From: Candidatus Kapaibacterium sp.
GTDB taxonomy: Bacteria > Bacteroidota > Ignavibacteria > Kapaibacteriales > NICIL-2
Direction of reading: 5' to 3'
Length of the DNA stretch: 64,000 nt
Assembly (NCBI GenBank): GCA_026003495.1
Contig: BPHK01000001.1
Coordinates: 2,026,001-2,090,000, forward strand
Part shown: positions 8,941 through 18,302 of the stretch, in pieces
Position numbering within the stretch: the first letter of the stretch is position 1
Layout: every line of letters begins with the position of its first letter
Notes under the pieces: model-generated
Database searches by the model: none
Told to the model about the DNA's origin: nothing
What the model saw: the letters and a program-made list of their open reading frames with translations, nothing else
Made by a program: the position numbers and the translations under genes

Positions 8941-10544
8941 GCGAGCACGACCAAATCCGCCTGGGCAAGACGCTCTGGGCCATCGCCGACCAGCTGCGCG
9001 GCGCGATGAACGCCGACGACTTCCGCGACTACATGCTGGCCTTCCTCTTTTTGCGCTACCTCTCGGACAACTACGAGGAAGCCGCCAAACGGGAACTGGG
9101 AAGGGACTGGCCCGAGCCTGCCCCAGGCGAGCGGCGTTCGCCGCTGGCGGTGTGGTACGAAAAGAACCCGGACGACATCCAGGAGTTTGAGAAAGTGATG
9201 CGCCGCAAGGTGCACTACGTCATCAAACCCGAGTACCTCTGGAGCAGCATCGCCGAGATGGCCCGCACCCAGGATGCCGAACTGCTGCACACGCTGCAAA
9301 AAGGCTTCAAGTTCATCGAGAACGAATCCTTTGGCAGCAGTTTCCAGGGGCTCTTCTCGGAGATCGACCTTGACTCGGAGAAGCTCGGCAAAACCTACAC
9401 CGAGCGCAACAAGCGTCTGTGCGACATCATCGGGGAGATCGCCAAAGGCTTAGCGGAGTTTCCTCAGGAGCGTGATCTCTTGGGCGATGCCTACGAGTAC
9501 CTGATTGGACAGTTCGCCGCCGGCAGCGGCAAAAAGGCCGGTGAGTTCTACACCCCGCAGCCGGTCTCAAGCATCCTCTCGGGCATCGTCGTGCTGGATG
9601 CCCAGGACCCTGCTAACGGTCCACGGGCCAAGCTGGGCAGGGTGCTGGATTTTGCTTGCGGCTCGGGCTCGCTGCTCCTCAACGTGCGCCGCCGGATGGG
9701 CAAGGACGGCGTGGGCAAGCTCTACGGCCAGGAGAAGAACCTCACCACCTACAACCTGGCCCGCATGAACATGCTGCTGCACGGCCTGCGAGATACCGAG
9801 TTCGAGATCTTCCACGGCGATACGCTCACCAACGATTGGCCGCTCCTGCGCGAAGAGAACCCGGCCAAGAAGATCGAATTTGACGCGGTGGTGGCCAATC
9901 CTCCCTTTAGCTACCGCTGGGAGCCCAGCGAAGCCCTGGCGGAGGATTTCCGCTTCAAGGGGTACGGGCTGGCCCCCAAATCGGCGGCGGATTTGGCCTT
10001 CCTCCTGCACGGCTTCCACTTCCTGCACCGCGAAGGAACCATGGCCATCATCATGCCGCACGGGGTGCTCTTTCGCGGAGGGAGCGAAGCCAAAATCCGG
10101 AAGAAACTCCTGCAGGACAACCACATCGACGCGGTCATCGGCCTGCCGGCGAATCTCTTTTACTCCACCAGCATCCCGGTGTGCATCCTGGTGCTCAAGA
10201 AGTGCAAGAAGTCCGACGACGTGCTCTTCATCAACGCAGCAGAACACTACCAGAAGCGGAAACGGCAAAACGTGCTGCTTCCCGAACATGTGGACAAGAT
10301 CATCCAAACTTACCAGTACCGCCGGGAGGAACCGCACTATTCCCGCCGGGTGAGCATAGAGGAGATCGAGCAGAACGACTTCAACCTCAACATCACCCGC
10401 TACGTAAGTACGGCTAAAGCAGAGCCAGAAATAGATTTACGACAAGTCCATCAAGAACTTGCCGAGTTGACTCGCAAGATAGAAGAAGCTCGCGCTAAGC
10501 ATAATGAGTTTCTAAAAGAGCTCGGCCTTTCAGAACTGTCTTAG
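8937..10544 (+). CDS. hsdM: Type I restriction enzyme modification subunit
   Basis: 535 residues, full length. The N-terminal HsdM_N bundle ([19 protein letters not shown]) is followed by the N6-adenine methylase domain with SAM motif [14 protein letters not shown] near residue 237 and catalytic motif IV NPPF at 321-324. The downstream stretch [20 protein letters not shown] is typical of the family. The C-terminal helix pairs with HsdS. ATG 8937 overlaps the hsdS stop (ATGA). With hsdR and hsdS this forms a complete system in the order R-S-M, clearly different in sequence from the hsdM fragments at 1020-2907. Confidence 0.95.
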   Translation: MSEHDQIRLGKTLWAIADQLRGAMNADDFRDYMLAFLFLRYLSDNYEEAAKRELGRDWPEPAPGERRSPLAVWYEKNPDDIQEFEKVMRRKVHYVIKPEYLWSSIAEMARTQDAELLHTLQKGFKFIENESFGSSFQGLFSEIDLDSEKLGKTYTERNKRLCDIIGEIAKGLAEFPQERDLLGDAYEYLIGQFAAGSGKKAGEFYTPQPVSSILSGIVVLDAQDPANGPRAKLGRVLDFACGSGSLLLNVRRRMGKDGVGKLYGQEKNLTTYNLARMNMLLHGLRDTEFEIFHGDTLTNDWPLLREENPAKKIEFDAVVANPPFSYRWEPSEALAEDFRFKGYGLAPKSAADLAFLLHGFHFLHREGTMAIIMPHGVLFRGGSEAKIRKKLLQDNHIDAVIGLPANLFYSTSIPVCILVLKKCKKSDDVLFINAAEHYQKRKRQNVLLPEHVDKIIQTYQYRREEPHYSRRVSIEEIEQNDFNLNITRYVSTAKAEPEIDLRQVHQELAELTRKIEEARAKHNEFLKELGLSELS

Positions 10545-10546
10545 GC

Positions 10547-10729
10547 AGAGGTGGCCGAAATAATCGTTCGCTAGATTGGACGCTGCGGGAAAACGTCCGT
10601 GCTAACCTGCGGCGGTTCGTCAAACGCATCTTGCGCAAATACGGCTACCCGCCTGACAAGCAAGAAAAGGCGACGCAGACGGTCCTCGAGCAGGCGGAGC
10701 TGCTTTGCGAAAACTGGACAGGTGCATGA
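10547..10729 (+). pseudogene. C-terminal remnant of a second hsdR (DUF3387 region)
   Basis: In the frame ending with TGA 10727-10729 the sequence reads [20 protein letters not shown], then [18 protein letters not shown] and LEQAELL. This is the hallmark C-terminus (DUF3387) of the HsdR subfamily that travels with the HsdM type seen at 1020-2907. The intact HsdR at 4785-7760 does not end this way, so this is not a duplicate of it. No start codon or upstream hsdR sequence is left, because the complete R-S-M operon lies directly before it. It marks the right end of the old operon. The product is too short for standard gene calling. Confidence 0.8.
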
Positions 10730-10789
10730 AAGAGAAGGCTGAATAATGGCGTTGTGTAACTTTGTCAATACCAAGCCGGAGGATTGACG

Positions 10790-11239
10790 ATGAAGCTCTC
10801 TCCCCAGGAGCGCGCGGCTCTCAAAGCCCGCCAAGCCGAGCTACGAGCCCGAGCCCGAGGCCAAGACGCCCACGCCGCAGCGATAGAAGCTATCTCCCAA
10901 ATGCCCGAATCCGACCGTTTGATGGCGGAGCGGCTAGTTGAGCTGATTGCCGCGCACTTTCCAGCCTTGCAGCTGCGTACCTGGTATGGCATGCCCGCGT
11001 GGGCGAATAGCCACGGCAATGTGGTTTGCTTTTTTCAGGGTGCATCGAAATTTCGTACGCGATATGCCACCTTGGGTTTTACCGATGCGGCCCAGCTGGA
11101 TCACGGCGACATTTGGCCCACTGCCTTTGCGGTGCAGCGCCTCTCTACCGAAGTAGAAACGACTATCCTCCATCTCATCGCACAAGCTATCACCTATCGT
11201 GACGACCACGGTACGCACGTGGCAGGCAGTACCACCTGA
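10790..11239 (+). CDS. DUF1801-like protein
   Basis: 149 residues. A charged, Ala/Arg-rich helical N-terminus (residues 1-40) is followed by a domain with RTWYGMPAWA, FFQGASKFRTRYATLGF and a final helix. This layout resembles the DUF1801/YdhG-type fold, small proteins of uncertain role sometimes linked to iron handling. ATG 10790 follows a GGAGG at 10778-10782; a TTG at 10784 is possible but less likely. A weakly associated two-gene unit with the DUF488 gene, which starts ten bases after the stop. Confidence 0.6.
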   Translation: MKLSPQERAALKARQAELRARARGQDAHAAAIEAISQMPESDRLMAERLVELIAAHFPALQLRTWYGMPAWANSHGNVVCFFQGASKFRTRYATLGFTDAAQLDHGDIWPTAFAVQRLSTEVETTILHLIAQAITYRDDHGTHVAGSTT

Positions 11240-11248
11240 ATTGGAACG

Positions 11249-11611
11249 ATGCGGCCCACAATCCGGACAAAGCGCGTGTATCTACCTCCAGAGCCGGAGG
11301 ATGGCTACCGCGTTCTGGTAGACCGCCTCTGGCCGCGCGGATTGAGAAAAGTACACCTGCAAGTAGACCTCTGGCTCCGGGATATTGCACCGAGCAATGA
11401 GCTTCGGAAGTGGTTCAACCACGATCCGGCAAAGTGGGAGGAATTCAAGCGACGCTATTGGAGGGAGCTTGCCGAACGGCACGAGCGCATCGAACAGCTC
11501 CTCACGATCGCTGCAACGCACCGACTGACCTTGCTCTACTCCGCGCGCGACCCGGACCACAACCAAGCGGTTGCGCTCAAAGAGTACCTTCTCCGCCGCA
11601 GTGACCGGTAG
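11249..11611 (+). CDS. DUF488 family protein (YeaO-like)
   Basis: 120 residues, the usual size for the YeaO branch of DUF488. The family signature VLVDRLWPRGLRK lies at residues 22-34, followed by WLRDIAPSNELRKWF and HDPAKWEEFKRRYWREL; the end has LLYSARDPDHNQAVALKEYL. Function in the cell is not known. It ends before the convergent nuoC gene. Confidence 0.88.
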   Translation: MRPTIRTKRVYLPPEPEDGYRVLVDRLWPRGLRKVHLQVDLWLRDIAPSNELRKWFNHDPAKWEEFKRRYWRELAERHERIEQLLTIAATHRLTLLYSARDPDHNQAVALKEYLLRRSDR

Positions 11612-11671
11612 CGTGGATCGTTCCTGCACAGCAAGCGTGTGCGGAGCTCCGGTCCAAGAAGCTTGCTCGCG

Positions 11672-12319
11672 TTAGTGCTTGTCTTCTGGCGGGAACGTGT
11701 ACGACGTATCGAGCGGATTGGGCGGGTACTTTTCCAGATACTCCTTCCTACGCTGGAGCCAGAGCTCGCGTTCGGGGAATTCAGGAAGCGGCGCTGCACC
11801 GGGGATGCCCATCAGCGGATAATCCTTCCGCAGAGGATAGAGCGGCTCGCCAGTTTCGGGATGCACGTAATCTTCGGGCATGTAGAATCGCCGCAAGTCC
11901 GGATGGCCATCGAAACGAATGCCATACATGTCGTAGGTCTCGCGTTCGTACCAATTGGCGCTCTCCCAGACGGTCGTTGCAGTCGGAACGCGGACGTCGC
12001 GCTCGGGCACTGGCACTTTTACGCGTAGCCGGTGCTTATGCGGAATCGAGTAGAGGAAGTACACCACCTCAAAGCGCACAGGTTTGCGATCGAGCCAATC
12101 AATCGCGGTCACATCGAGGAGCTGATCGAATCGGGTCAGCGGATGATCCCGCAGTTGAATGAACACTTCGATCAGCTCGTCTCGCTCGACGATGACCGAT
12201 AGCTGCCCGTGGTGCTCGTAGGTTCGCAGCTCATCGCCAACGATGGGCGAGAGGACATCAGCAACGACGTCTTTGGCAATGTACACGTCTTCGATCCTGC
12301 ATAGAACAAGCGCAGGCAA
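11672..12319 (-). CDS. nuoC: NADH-quinone oxidoreductase subunit C
   Basis: 215 residues. The respiratory-chain 30-kDa subunit signature is clear: [20 protein letters not shown] and then [20 protein letters not shown]. The subunit belongs to the peripheral arm of complex I next to NuoD and NuoB. No other nuo gene is visible on either side: DUF488 is to the left and a lipoyl-transfer gene to the right, divergent. The TTG at 12319 is the longest start; a GTG at 12286 is also possible. A lone nuoC implies that the nuo genes are dispersed in this genome. Confidence 0.88.
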   Translation of the reverse strand: MPALVLCRIEDVYIAKDVVADVLSPIVGDELRTYEHHGQLSVIVERDELIEVFIQLRDHPLTRFDQLLDVTAIDWLDRKPVRFEVVYFLYSIPHKHRLRVKVPVPERDVRVPTATTVWESANWYERETYDMYGIRFDGHPDLRRFYMPEDYVHPETGEPLYPLRKDYPLMGIPGAAPLPEFPERELWLQRRKEYLEKYPPNPLDTSYTFPPEDKH

Positions 12320-12391
12320 AAATACTGTCGCAGCATGCGTCGCAAAATGCAGCAGTTCGCAGGCGAATACTGCTGGATGTAAATTGCCGCC

Positions 12392-13165
12392 ATGACATTC
12401 GGCGAGCTACGCTATCAGTTCTTCCAACTGCTTCGAGCGGCGCAGATCCAACTTGACGGCTCCCATCCTGGCCGGGAGAACATGCGCCGCGACGTTCTAC
12501 TTGCCGAACAACTTTCGGATTCCGACGATTCGAGAATGCTCATCCGCTTCTACAGCTGGCATCCGTGGTGCATTTCGCTTGGCGCCAATCAGCCTGAAGA
12601 GGATATTGACCACGCCCGGGCAGTTGCTGATGGCATCGAGCTTGTCCGCCGGCCGACGGGCGGTCGGGCAATCCTCCACGCCCGCGAGCTGACGTATGCT
12701 CTCGCACTCCGCTTACGCGATGGACTAACGCAGGCGCACGTCTATCGATTCTGGCATGAGTGGCTCTGCGGCGTCCTTGCCAGGGTGCTCGGTACAACGG
12801 AGCTCGTCTATGCACGAACGCAGCCAGACTTTCCCCTCCTGCTCCACCGCGAGCCGACGCGATGGCTCTGCTTTGCCTCGAGTGCGCGCTACGAGCTGCT
12901 CTGGCGCGGGCGCAAGGTCCTCGGCAGCGCGCAGCGGCTCTACGGGGACATCTTGCTCCAGCATGGCTCGCTCCTGCTTGACAAAGGGCATGAGCGACTT
13001 CCATACTACCTCCGCGATTGTCCCAACCCCGATAGCCTCTCCGAGTACCTCCGGCGGCGGAGTGCCACATGCGCAGAGATCGCCGGACGGCATCTCAGTG
13101 CCGAGGAGCTCGCCTGCCAGCTTGCGGGCGAACTCCAGCGAGGAGGACCTATCACCTCTGCCTGA
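12392..13165 (+). CDS. Lipoate-protein ligase / octanoyltransferase family protein (LipM-like)
   Basis: 257 residues of the BPL/LplA/LipB fold, which attaches lipoyl or octanoyl groups to lysines of dehydrogenase complexes. [11 protein letters not shown] (around residues 87-97) is the ligand-binding loop, and the stretch [20 protein letters not shown] followed by SAQR carries the cysteine and lysine positions expected of LipM-type octanoyltransferases. LplA proper is longer and has an extra domain, so an acyltransferase role is preferred, but a ligase cannot be excluded. It is divergent from nuoC. Confidence 0.82.
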   Translation: MTFGELRYQFFQLLRAAQIQLDGSHPGRENMRRDVLLAEQLSDSDDSRMLIRFYSWHPWCISLGANQPEEDIDHARAVADGIELVRRPTGGRAILHARELTYALALRLRDGLTQAHVYRFWHEWLCGVLARVLGTTELVYARTQPDFPLLLHREPTRWLCFASSARYELLWRGRKVLGSAQRLYGDILLQHGSLLLDKGHERLPYYLRDCPNPDSLSEYLRRRSATCAEIAGRHLSAEELACQLAGELQRGGPITSA

Positions 13166-13264
13166 ACAAAAGCAGCAGCATTGGCATTCAGGGAAATACA
13201 CCGAGGCTGGGGTCTGCACAGTCGGCAAGCTCTCGCTTGGGCAGAAGCGGCTATTTTTGCTCCC

Positions 13265-15448
13265 ATGATGCGCCAGATTGCACAACATCTCCAGAGCGGC
13301 AAGGTTTCGCTCGAACACGTTCCACTCCCGACGTGCAGCGAGGGGGCGGTCCTCGTCCGGGTGGTGCGCTCCTTGGTGAGCGTCGGGACCGAGCGAGCAA
13401 GTCTTGAATCGGGCAAACAATCGCTCCTGGAACGAGCGCGTAAGCATCCGGACCAAGTCCGCACCGTCATCGACATGCTTCGCCGCAACGGCATCGGGGC
13501 GACGATTGCAACCATCCGCGCGCGGCTGGATGCCTTCCGCCCATTAGGCTACAGTGCCGCTGGGATCGTTGTGGAGTCGCGCTGTCAGGAGTACGCAGCT
13601 GGCGACCGCGTTGCATGTGCCGGCGCGCAATACGCACACCACGCCGAATACATCGCCGTACCGAAACATCTTGTCGCGCGCATTCCCGAAAGCGTCAGTT
13701 TCGACGAGGCAGCGTACACCACGCTCGGTGCAATTGCGCTCCAGGGCATCCGCCAAGCGTCGCCACGGCTGGGAGAGACAGTGCTCGTCATCGGGCTGGG
13801 GCTCTTGGGACAGCTCACGTGTGCTCTCCTTCGGGCCAATGGCTGCCGTGTGATTGGGATGGACATTCGCTCCGAGGTCTTCGATGCAGCACGTGCAAGT
13901 GGATGCGATCAGGTTCTTCCCAGTGAGCGCGGCAGCCTACCTGCCATCATGAGCGCAACCAACAGCCACGGCGCCGACTGCGTCATCATCACCGCTTCGA
14001 CGCCATCGAATGCACCGCTCGAACTTGCCATCGCTGCCGCACGGAAAAAAGCTGCAATCGTCGTCGTCGGTGCAGTTGGAATGAATGTCCCCCGCGGGCC
14101 GTTCTACGAAAAGGAACTCGAACTCAAGATTGCAACAAGTTACGGCCCCGGACGCTACGACCCGCTCTACGAAGAACGCGGCGTTGACTATCCGTTCGCC
14201 TACGTCCGCTGGACGGAGCAACGGAACATGGCGGCATTCCTCGATGCACTGGCTCGGCGGACAATTGCAATCGAGCACTTGACCACCCATCGCATCCCGT
14301 TCGAAGAAGCCGAGCGTGCCTACCAGCTCATCAGCGAGCCAGGAACTGAGCCCGTCCTCGGCGTGCTGCTCTGCTATCCTGCAGCAGCAGATGAACTCCC
14401 AACCGCACGCGCCGTTGAATACCCCGTTCCCTCGCAGCGCAGCACTGCACCGATTGGGATCGGTTTCCTCGGCGCTGGAGGGTTCGCGCAGAGCACGCTA
14501 CTGCCGATCCTCCGTAGGCTCGATGTCCGCTTAGAAGCGATTGCAACGCGTTCACCACTCGGCGCACACAGCGCAGCGCGGCACTTCGGCTTCCGTCGGA
14601 GCACCACCGATGTCCGCGAAGTCATTGCCGATCCGCGCGTTGAGCTTGCTGTCTGCGCAACGCGGCACGATACGCATGCCGAGTACGTCTGCGCTGCGCT
14701 CGATGCAGGCAAAGCCGTGTTCGTCGAAAAACCGCTCTGCCGCACGCCAGAGGAGTTGGCAGAAATCGACCGCCGGATTGCTCGGTGGGGAGAGCGCGTC
14801 ATGGTCGGGTTCAATCGGCGCTTCAGCCCAGCGGTCCGTGCAATTGCGGAACACTTTGCCTATCGCGCTGCGCCGATGGCAATCTCCTACCGCTTCAATG
14901 CAGGCGCACTCCCGCCATCGAGTTGGATCCAAGATCCTACGCAGGGCGGACGCATCATCGGCGAAGCCTGCCACGCGCTCGATGTCATGGTGTTCCTGAC
15001 AGGCTCGCTCCCCGTGGAAGTTGTTGCCTACGGCCTGCCGCCTATTGCGCCCGGTGTTCTGCACGACACCGTCTCGGCACTCATTCGCTTCGCGGATGGT
15101 TCAATCGGAACGCTACACTATTGGAGCAACGGCGACCGCGCAATAGAAAAGGAATGGTGCGAGGTATTCTGCCAAGAACGGAGCGCAATTTTGGAAAATT
15201 TCCATCACATCCGGCTCGCACGCGATGGGAAGGAGCGCCGCTACCGCTTCGGCGCAGGCAAGGGGCACCGCGAAGAACTACAGGCAACAGTGGCAGCAGT
15301 CTCGAGTGGTGCGCCAATGCCGATACCCTACGAGCAGCTGCGCGCTGTAACGCTGGCGACCTTTGCGATCGTGGAATCCCTTCGCGCGGGAGGCAGGCCA
15401 GTTCTCCTTGAGAGCCTCGATCCCCGCACTCAGTCAGCGAACAGGTAA
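13265..15448 (+). CDS. Two-domain oxidoreductase (MDR dehydrogenase fused to Gfo/Idh/MocA)
   Basis: 727 residues. The N-terminal part (to about 390) is a medium-chain dehydrogenase with Rossmann motif VIGLGLLGQL; zinc-binding residues are not obvious. The C-terminal part begins with a second Rossmann motif (IGFLGAGGFAQ) and has the Gfo/Idh/MocA signature FVEKPLC. Such fused enzymes often occur in sugar or exopolysaccharide pathways, but no such cluster is visible here. ATG 13265 is chosen because family similarity begins there (MMRQIAQHLQSGKV); upstream codons do not fit. The last 19 bases overlap the convergent HNH gene. Confidence 0.88.
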   Translation: MMRQIAQHLQSGKVSLEHVPLPTCSEGAVLVRVVRSLVSVGTERASLESGKQSLLERARKHPDQVRTVIDMLRRNGIGATIATIRARLDAFRPLGYSAAGIVVESRCQEYAAGDRVACAGAQYAHHAEYIAVPKHLVARIPESVSFDEAAYTTLGAIALQGIRQASPRLGETVLVIGLGLLGQLTCALLRANGCRVIGMDIRSEVFDAARASGCDQVLPSERGSLPAIMSATNSHGADCVIITASTPSNAPLELAIAAARKKAAIVVVGAVGMNVPRGPFYEKELELKIATSYGPGRYDPLYEERGVDYPFAYVRWTEQRNMAAFLDALARRTIAIEHLTTHRIPFEEAERAYQLISEPGTEPVLGVLLCYPAAADELPTARAVEYPVPSQRSTAPIGIGFLGAGGFAQSTLLPILRRLDVRLEAIATRSPLGAHSAARHFGFRRSTTDVREVIADPRVELAVCATRHDTHAEYVCAALDAGKAVFVEKPLCRTPEELAEIDRRIARWGERVMVGFNRRFSPAVRAIAEHFAYRAAPMAISYRFNAGALPPSSWIQDPTQGGRIIGEACHALDVMVFLTGSLPVEVVAYGLPPIAPGVLHDTVSALIRFADGSIGTLHYWSNGDRAIEKEWCEVFCQERSAILENFHHIRLARDGKERRYRFGAGKGHREELQATVAAVSSGAPMPIPYEQLRAVTLATFAIVESLRAGGRPVLLESLDPRTQSANR

Positions 15449-16032
15449 GGGCGCCATTCGCGCTCGACCGAACCCATGAAGTTGCGGAGGAAGACGATGT
15501 GATTGGGCTTGCGAGGAATATTCCGGAGTCGCATGCCTGCTTCTTCGGGGGTGCGATTCCCCTTTCGATTGTTGCAAGGAACGCAGGCAGTCACCAAGTT
15601 CTCCCACGAATCGCTTCCGCCACGGGAACGAGGGATGACGTGGTCTATCGTCAGCGGTGCAGATCGTGTTCCGCAGTACTGGCAGGCAAATCCATCTCGG
15701 CGGAGAATGTTCCGTCGCGAAAGCTCCACCTTTTTGTACGGCATGCGGATGTACGCATGCAACCGAATTACGCTCGGGTAGGGGTATGCATGTCGCACCG
15801 AACGGATGAGGGCACCGTTGCGTGTTTCGACTAGCTCTGCTTTGTCGAGCAGCAGCAGGAGCAGAGCCTTGCGGACGTTGCAGATCAAGATCGGTTCGTA
15901 GCTTTGGTTGAGCACCAAGACGCGTCCGCTGCTCAACGAGCCTGGTGTGTGCGGGGAGGCTCCATTGCCATCTGCGAGGGGAACGAATCGGTATGAGCCG
16001 AAGGCTATAGCCCTCCGTGGATGATCGAACAT
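15430..16032 (-). CDS. HNH endonuclease family protein
   Basis: 200 residues. The core starts at RVLVLNQSYEPILICNVRKA and ends with an HNH motif: CQYCG, LTIDHVIPRSRGG, WENLVTACVPCNNRKGNRTP, with two CxxC pairs for zinc. This conserved stand-alone HNH family is widespread in Bacteroidota and Chlorobiota; its role is unknown. The first 35 residues are not part of the conserved family and a later start is possible. It is convergent with, and overlaps by 19 bases, the oxidoreductase gene. Confidence 0.88.
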   Translation of the reverse strand: MFDHPRRAIAFGSYRFVPLADGNGASPHTPGSLSSGRVLVLNQSYEPILICNVRKALLLLLLDKAELVETRNGALIRSVRHAYPYPSVIRLHAYIRMPYKKVELSRRNILRRDGFACQYCGTRSAPLTIDHVIPRSRGGSDSWENLVTACVPCNNRKGNRTPEEAGMRLRNIPRKPNHIVFLRNFMGSVEREWRPYLFAD

Positions 16033-16114
16033 GATGATCGCACATCACGCGTGCAGCGCACCTCGATGCACTGCGTTCTTCGCGAGCGAAAATAGTAAAC
16101 GCGCTGGCGACATT

Positions 16115-16146
16115 TTGTAAGGTTTTTGCAACGCACTGTAGTTTTG
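16115..16146 (+). promoter_or_regulatory. Possible Bacteroidetes-type promoter for the DUF1573 gene
   Basis: TAGTTTTG at 16139-16146 fits the TAnnTTTG -7 element of Bacteroidetes sigma-A promoters, and a TTG at 16115-16117 lies 21 bases upstream, where the -33 element is expected. The gene starts at 16181. The match is by eye and could be chance. Confidence 0.35.
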
Positions 16147-16180
16147 TCCTGTGCGTGCGAGGACCATCAGGAGAAACGCC

Positions 16181-16534
16181 ATGCGGGATGCACTCATTGC
16201 GTGTGCGCTCATGATTGGCTTGCAGACGGGACCAGAAATGCACTTGGTGCCACCGAAGCTCGAGCTGCATGCAGATTCGGCCGGCTTTGCCCAAGGCCGT
16301 GTGAAGGTGCTCAACCGAGGTGGAGAGCCACTCGAGATACGGAGGGTTGTCCCATCGTGCAAGTGCGCTGCAGCAACTGTGCTCAACAATCCCATCTATC
16401 CGCTCGAGGTAGGGGAAATTCTTGTGCACGTCAATACCCGCGATTGGCGCGATAGTATCGGTAGTGTCGAACTGGAGATCGAATCAAATGCAGCACCAAC
16501 GCGGTACGTGGTCACCGTTCACCGACAGCGTTGA
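16181..16534 (+). CDS. Exported DUF1573 domain protein
   Basis: 117 residues. A short hydrophobic N-terminus (MRDALIACALMIGLQ) looks like a signal peptide. The rest is a DUF1573 immunoglobulin-like module, recognised by VKVLNRGGEPLEIRRV and SCKCAAA. Such domains occur in periplasmic or surface proteins of Bacteroidota. ATG 16181 is chosen over the upstream GTG 16151 because an AGGAG site lies just before it and the signal peptide then begins properly. Confidence 0.78.
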   Translation: MRDALIACALMIGLQTGPEMHLVPPKLELHADSAGFAQGRVKVLNRGGEPLEIRRVVPSCKCAAATVLNNPIYPLEVGEILVHVNTRDWRDSIGSVELEIESNAAPTRYVVTVHRQR

Positions 16535-16631
16535 TGCAATCGAAGAGCGCAGCTTTCCGTCTTGCGTCCTCGAACGCTATCGGATTCTCCGGTAGGAGGT
16601 CGAGGTCGTCACCATCGAGGTAAGTACCCCC

Positions 16632-18242
16632 ATGCAGCGGCGCATTGCATTCTACGTCGTCAGTGCAATTGTCCTCGGGATTGTCATCGGCAGTCTGGTG
16701 ACCTCCCGTGTAGTGTCCGGCGACAGCATCTACGACCAGGTCGAGAAGTTCAGCACCATTTTGAACATGGCTGCGAAGAACTACGTCGAGGAGGTGGATA
16801 CCCAAAAGCTCACCGAAGCAGCCATCAAGGGAATGCTCGCGGAACTCGACCCACACTCGGTGTACATTCCCCCGAAGGAAATGAAGCGTGTCGAGGAAGA
16901 TTTCCGCGGGAGCTTCGAAGGCATTGGGGTTGAGTTCGACATCATCAACGACACGATCACGATTGTCTCCCCAATCGCTGGTGGGCCCTCCGAAAAGCTG
17001 GGAATTCTTCCAGGCGATAAGATCGTCAAGATTGATGGAGAAAGTGCCCTTGGGATGAGCCGCGAGGATGTGCCGAAAAAATTGCGCGGCCCGAAAGGGA
17101 CCGTCGTGACTGTGAGCATCAAACGCGAAGGCGAACCGAAGCTGCTCGACTTTGTCATCACGCGCGATAAGATCCCGCTCTACAGCGTCTCGGCCACGTA
17201 CATGGTGCCGGGCACCGATATTGGCTACATCTCGCTCAACCGTTTTGCAGCAACGACCTACAAGGAGTTCATGGAGGGCATCGCCAAGCTGCGGCAGCAA
17301 GGCATGAAGAGGCTCGTGCTCGACCTGCGGAATAATCCCGGTGGCTACATGGACCAAGCTCGCCTCATCGCCGATGAGTTCATCCCTGCTGGCTACAAGA
17401 TCGTGTACACAAAAGCACGGCGTCCGGAGTTCGAAGAGGTCTATACATCCACCAGTGGTGGCTCGTTGGAGAAGACCCCCGTCGTCGTGTTGATCAACGG
17501 TGGCTCGGCTTCAGCCAGTGAGATCGTCTCTGGTGCGTTACAGGACCTCGACCGCGGATTGATCGTCGGAGAGACATCCTTCGGGAAAGGGTTGGTCCAG
17601 CGGCAATACGAACTGGGCGATGGCTCTGGGTTGCGGCTAACGATCGCGCGGTACTACACACCTTCAGGTCGCCTCATCCAACGCCCGTACAAAGACAAAG
17701 ACAAGTACTACCGCGGCGAAGGCCGTATCGAACTCGACGACGCGGAAAACATCACGCATGAATCGGAAAAAGTTGATTCGACACGCCCAGTCTTCCGGAC
17801 TCTGAGCGGACGGAAAGTGTTCGGCGGTGGCGGAATCACACCGGATTACTTCGTCAAGAGCGACACCATCAACTCCTTCAGCCGCCAGCTTCGGAGCAAA
17901 GGCGTCTTTTTCGAGTACGTCACCAACGAGTACCTCAAGCTCCACAGCGCCGAACTCCATCAACGCTACGGCGAGGACATCTATCGCTTTGCCAAGGAGT
18001 TCACCGTCGGTGATGATATGATCGCGGGGCTCCGTGCACTGGCAGAACGGAAAGGCATCGAATGGAACGAACAGCTCTACAAGCAGGACGAAGAATTCAT
18101 CCGCACCGAGTTGAAAGCACGCGTGGCATATGGACTCTTCGGTAGCAACGGCTCCTCGCTCGTGTACATGCCACTTGACCGCCAACTGCGGAAGGCAATC
18201 GAGCTGCTCCCCGAAGCTGCCCGAATTGCTCGACTGAATTAA
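16632..18242 (+). CDS. ctpA: C-terminal processing peptidase, S41 family
   Basis: 536 residues. Residues 5-30 form a signal anchor. A PDZ domain follows (GIGVEFDII to GDKIVKIDGES, about 95-140), then the S41 peptidase with NGGSASASEIVSG around residue 290 (serine) and GETSFGKGLVQ about 25 residues later (lysine), the Ser/Lys dyad. It trims or degrades proteins in the periplasm. The C-terminal 150 residues are helical, as in Bacteroidota homologues. The DUF3108 gene follows 60 bases downstream on the same strand. Confidence 0.93.
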   Translation: MQRRIAFYVVSAIVLGIVIGSLVTSRVVSGDSIYDQVEKFSTILNMAAKNYVEEVDTQKLTEAAIKGMLAELDPHSVYIPPKEMKRVEEDFRGSFEGIGVEFDIINDTITIVSPIAGGPSEKLGILPGDKIVKIDGESALGMSREDVPKKLRGPKGTVVTVSIKREGEPKLLDFVITRDKIPLYSVSATYMVPGTDIGYISLNRFAATTYKEFMEGIAKLRQQGMKRLVLDLRNNPGGYMDQARLIADEFIPAGYKIVYTKARRPEFEEVYTSTSGGSLEKTPVVVLINGGSASASEIVSGALQDLDRGLIVGETSFGKGLVQRQYELGDGSGLRLTIARYYTPSGRLIQRPYKDKDKYYRGEGRIELDDAENITHESEKVDSTRPVFRTLSGRKVFGGGGITPDYFVKSDTINSFSRQLRSKGVFFEYVTNEYLKLHSAELHQRYGEDIYRFAKEFTVGDDMIAGLRALAERKGIEWNEQLYKQDEEFIRTELKARVAYGLFGSNGSSLVYMPLDRQLRKAIELLPEAARIARLN

Positions 18243-18302
18243 AGGCAGGCACGTACCACGCATGCTCTCCGTTATCTCCACAGTCTTCCCCCTCAACCTC
18301 TT

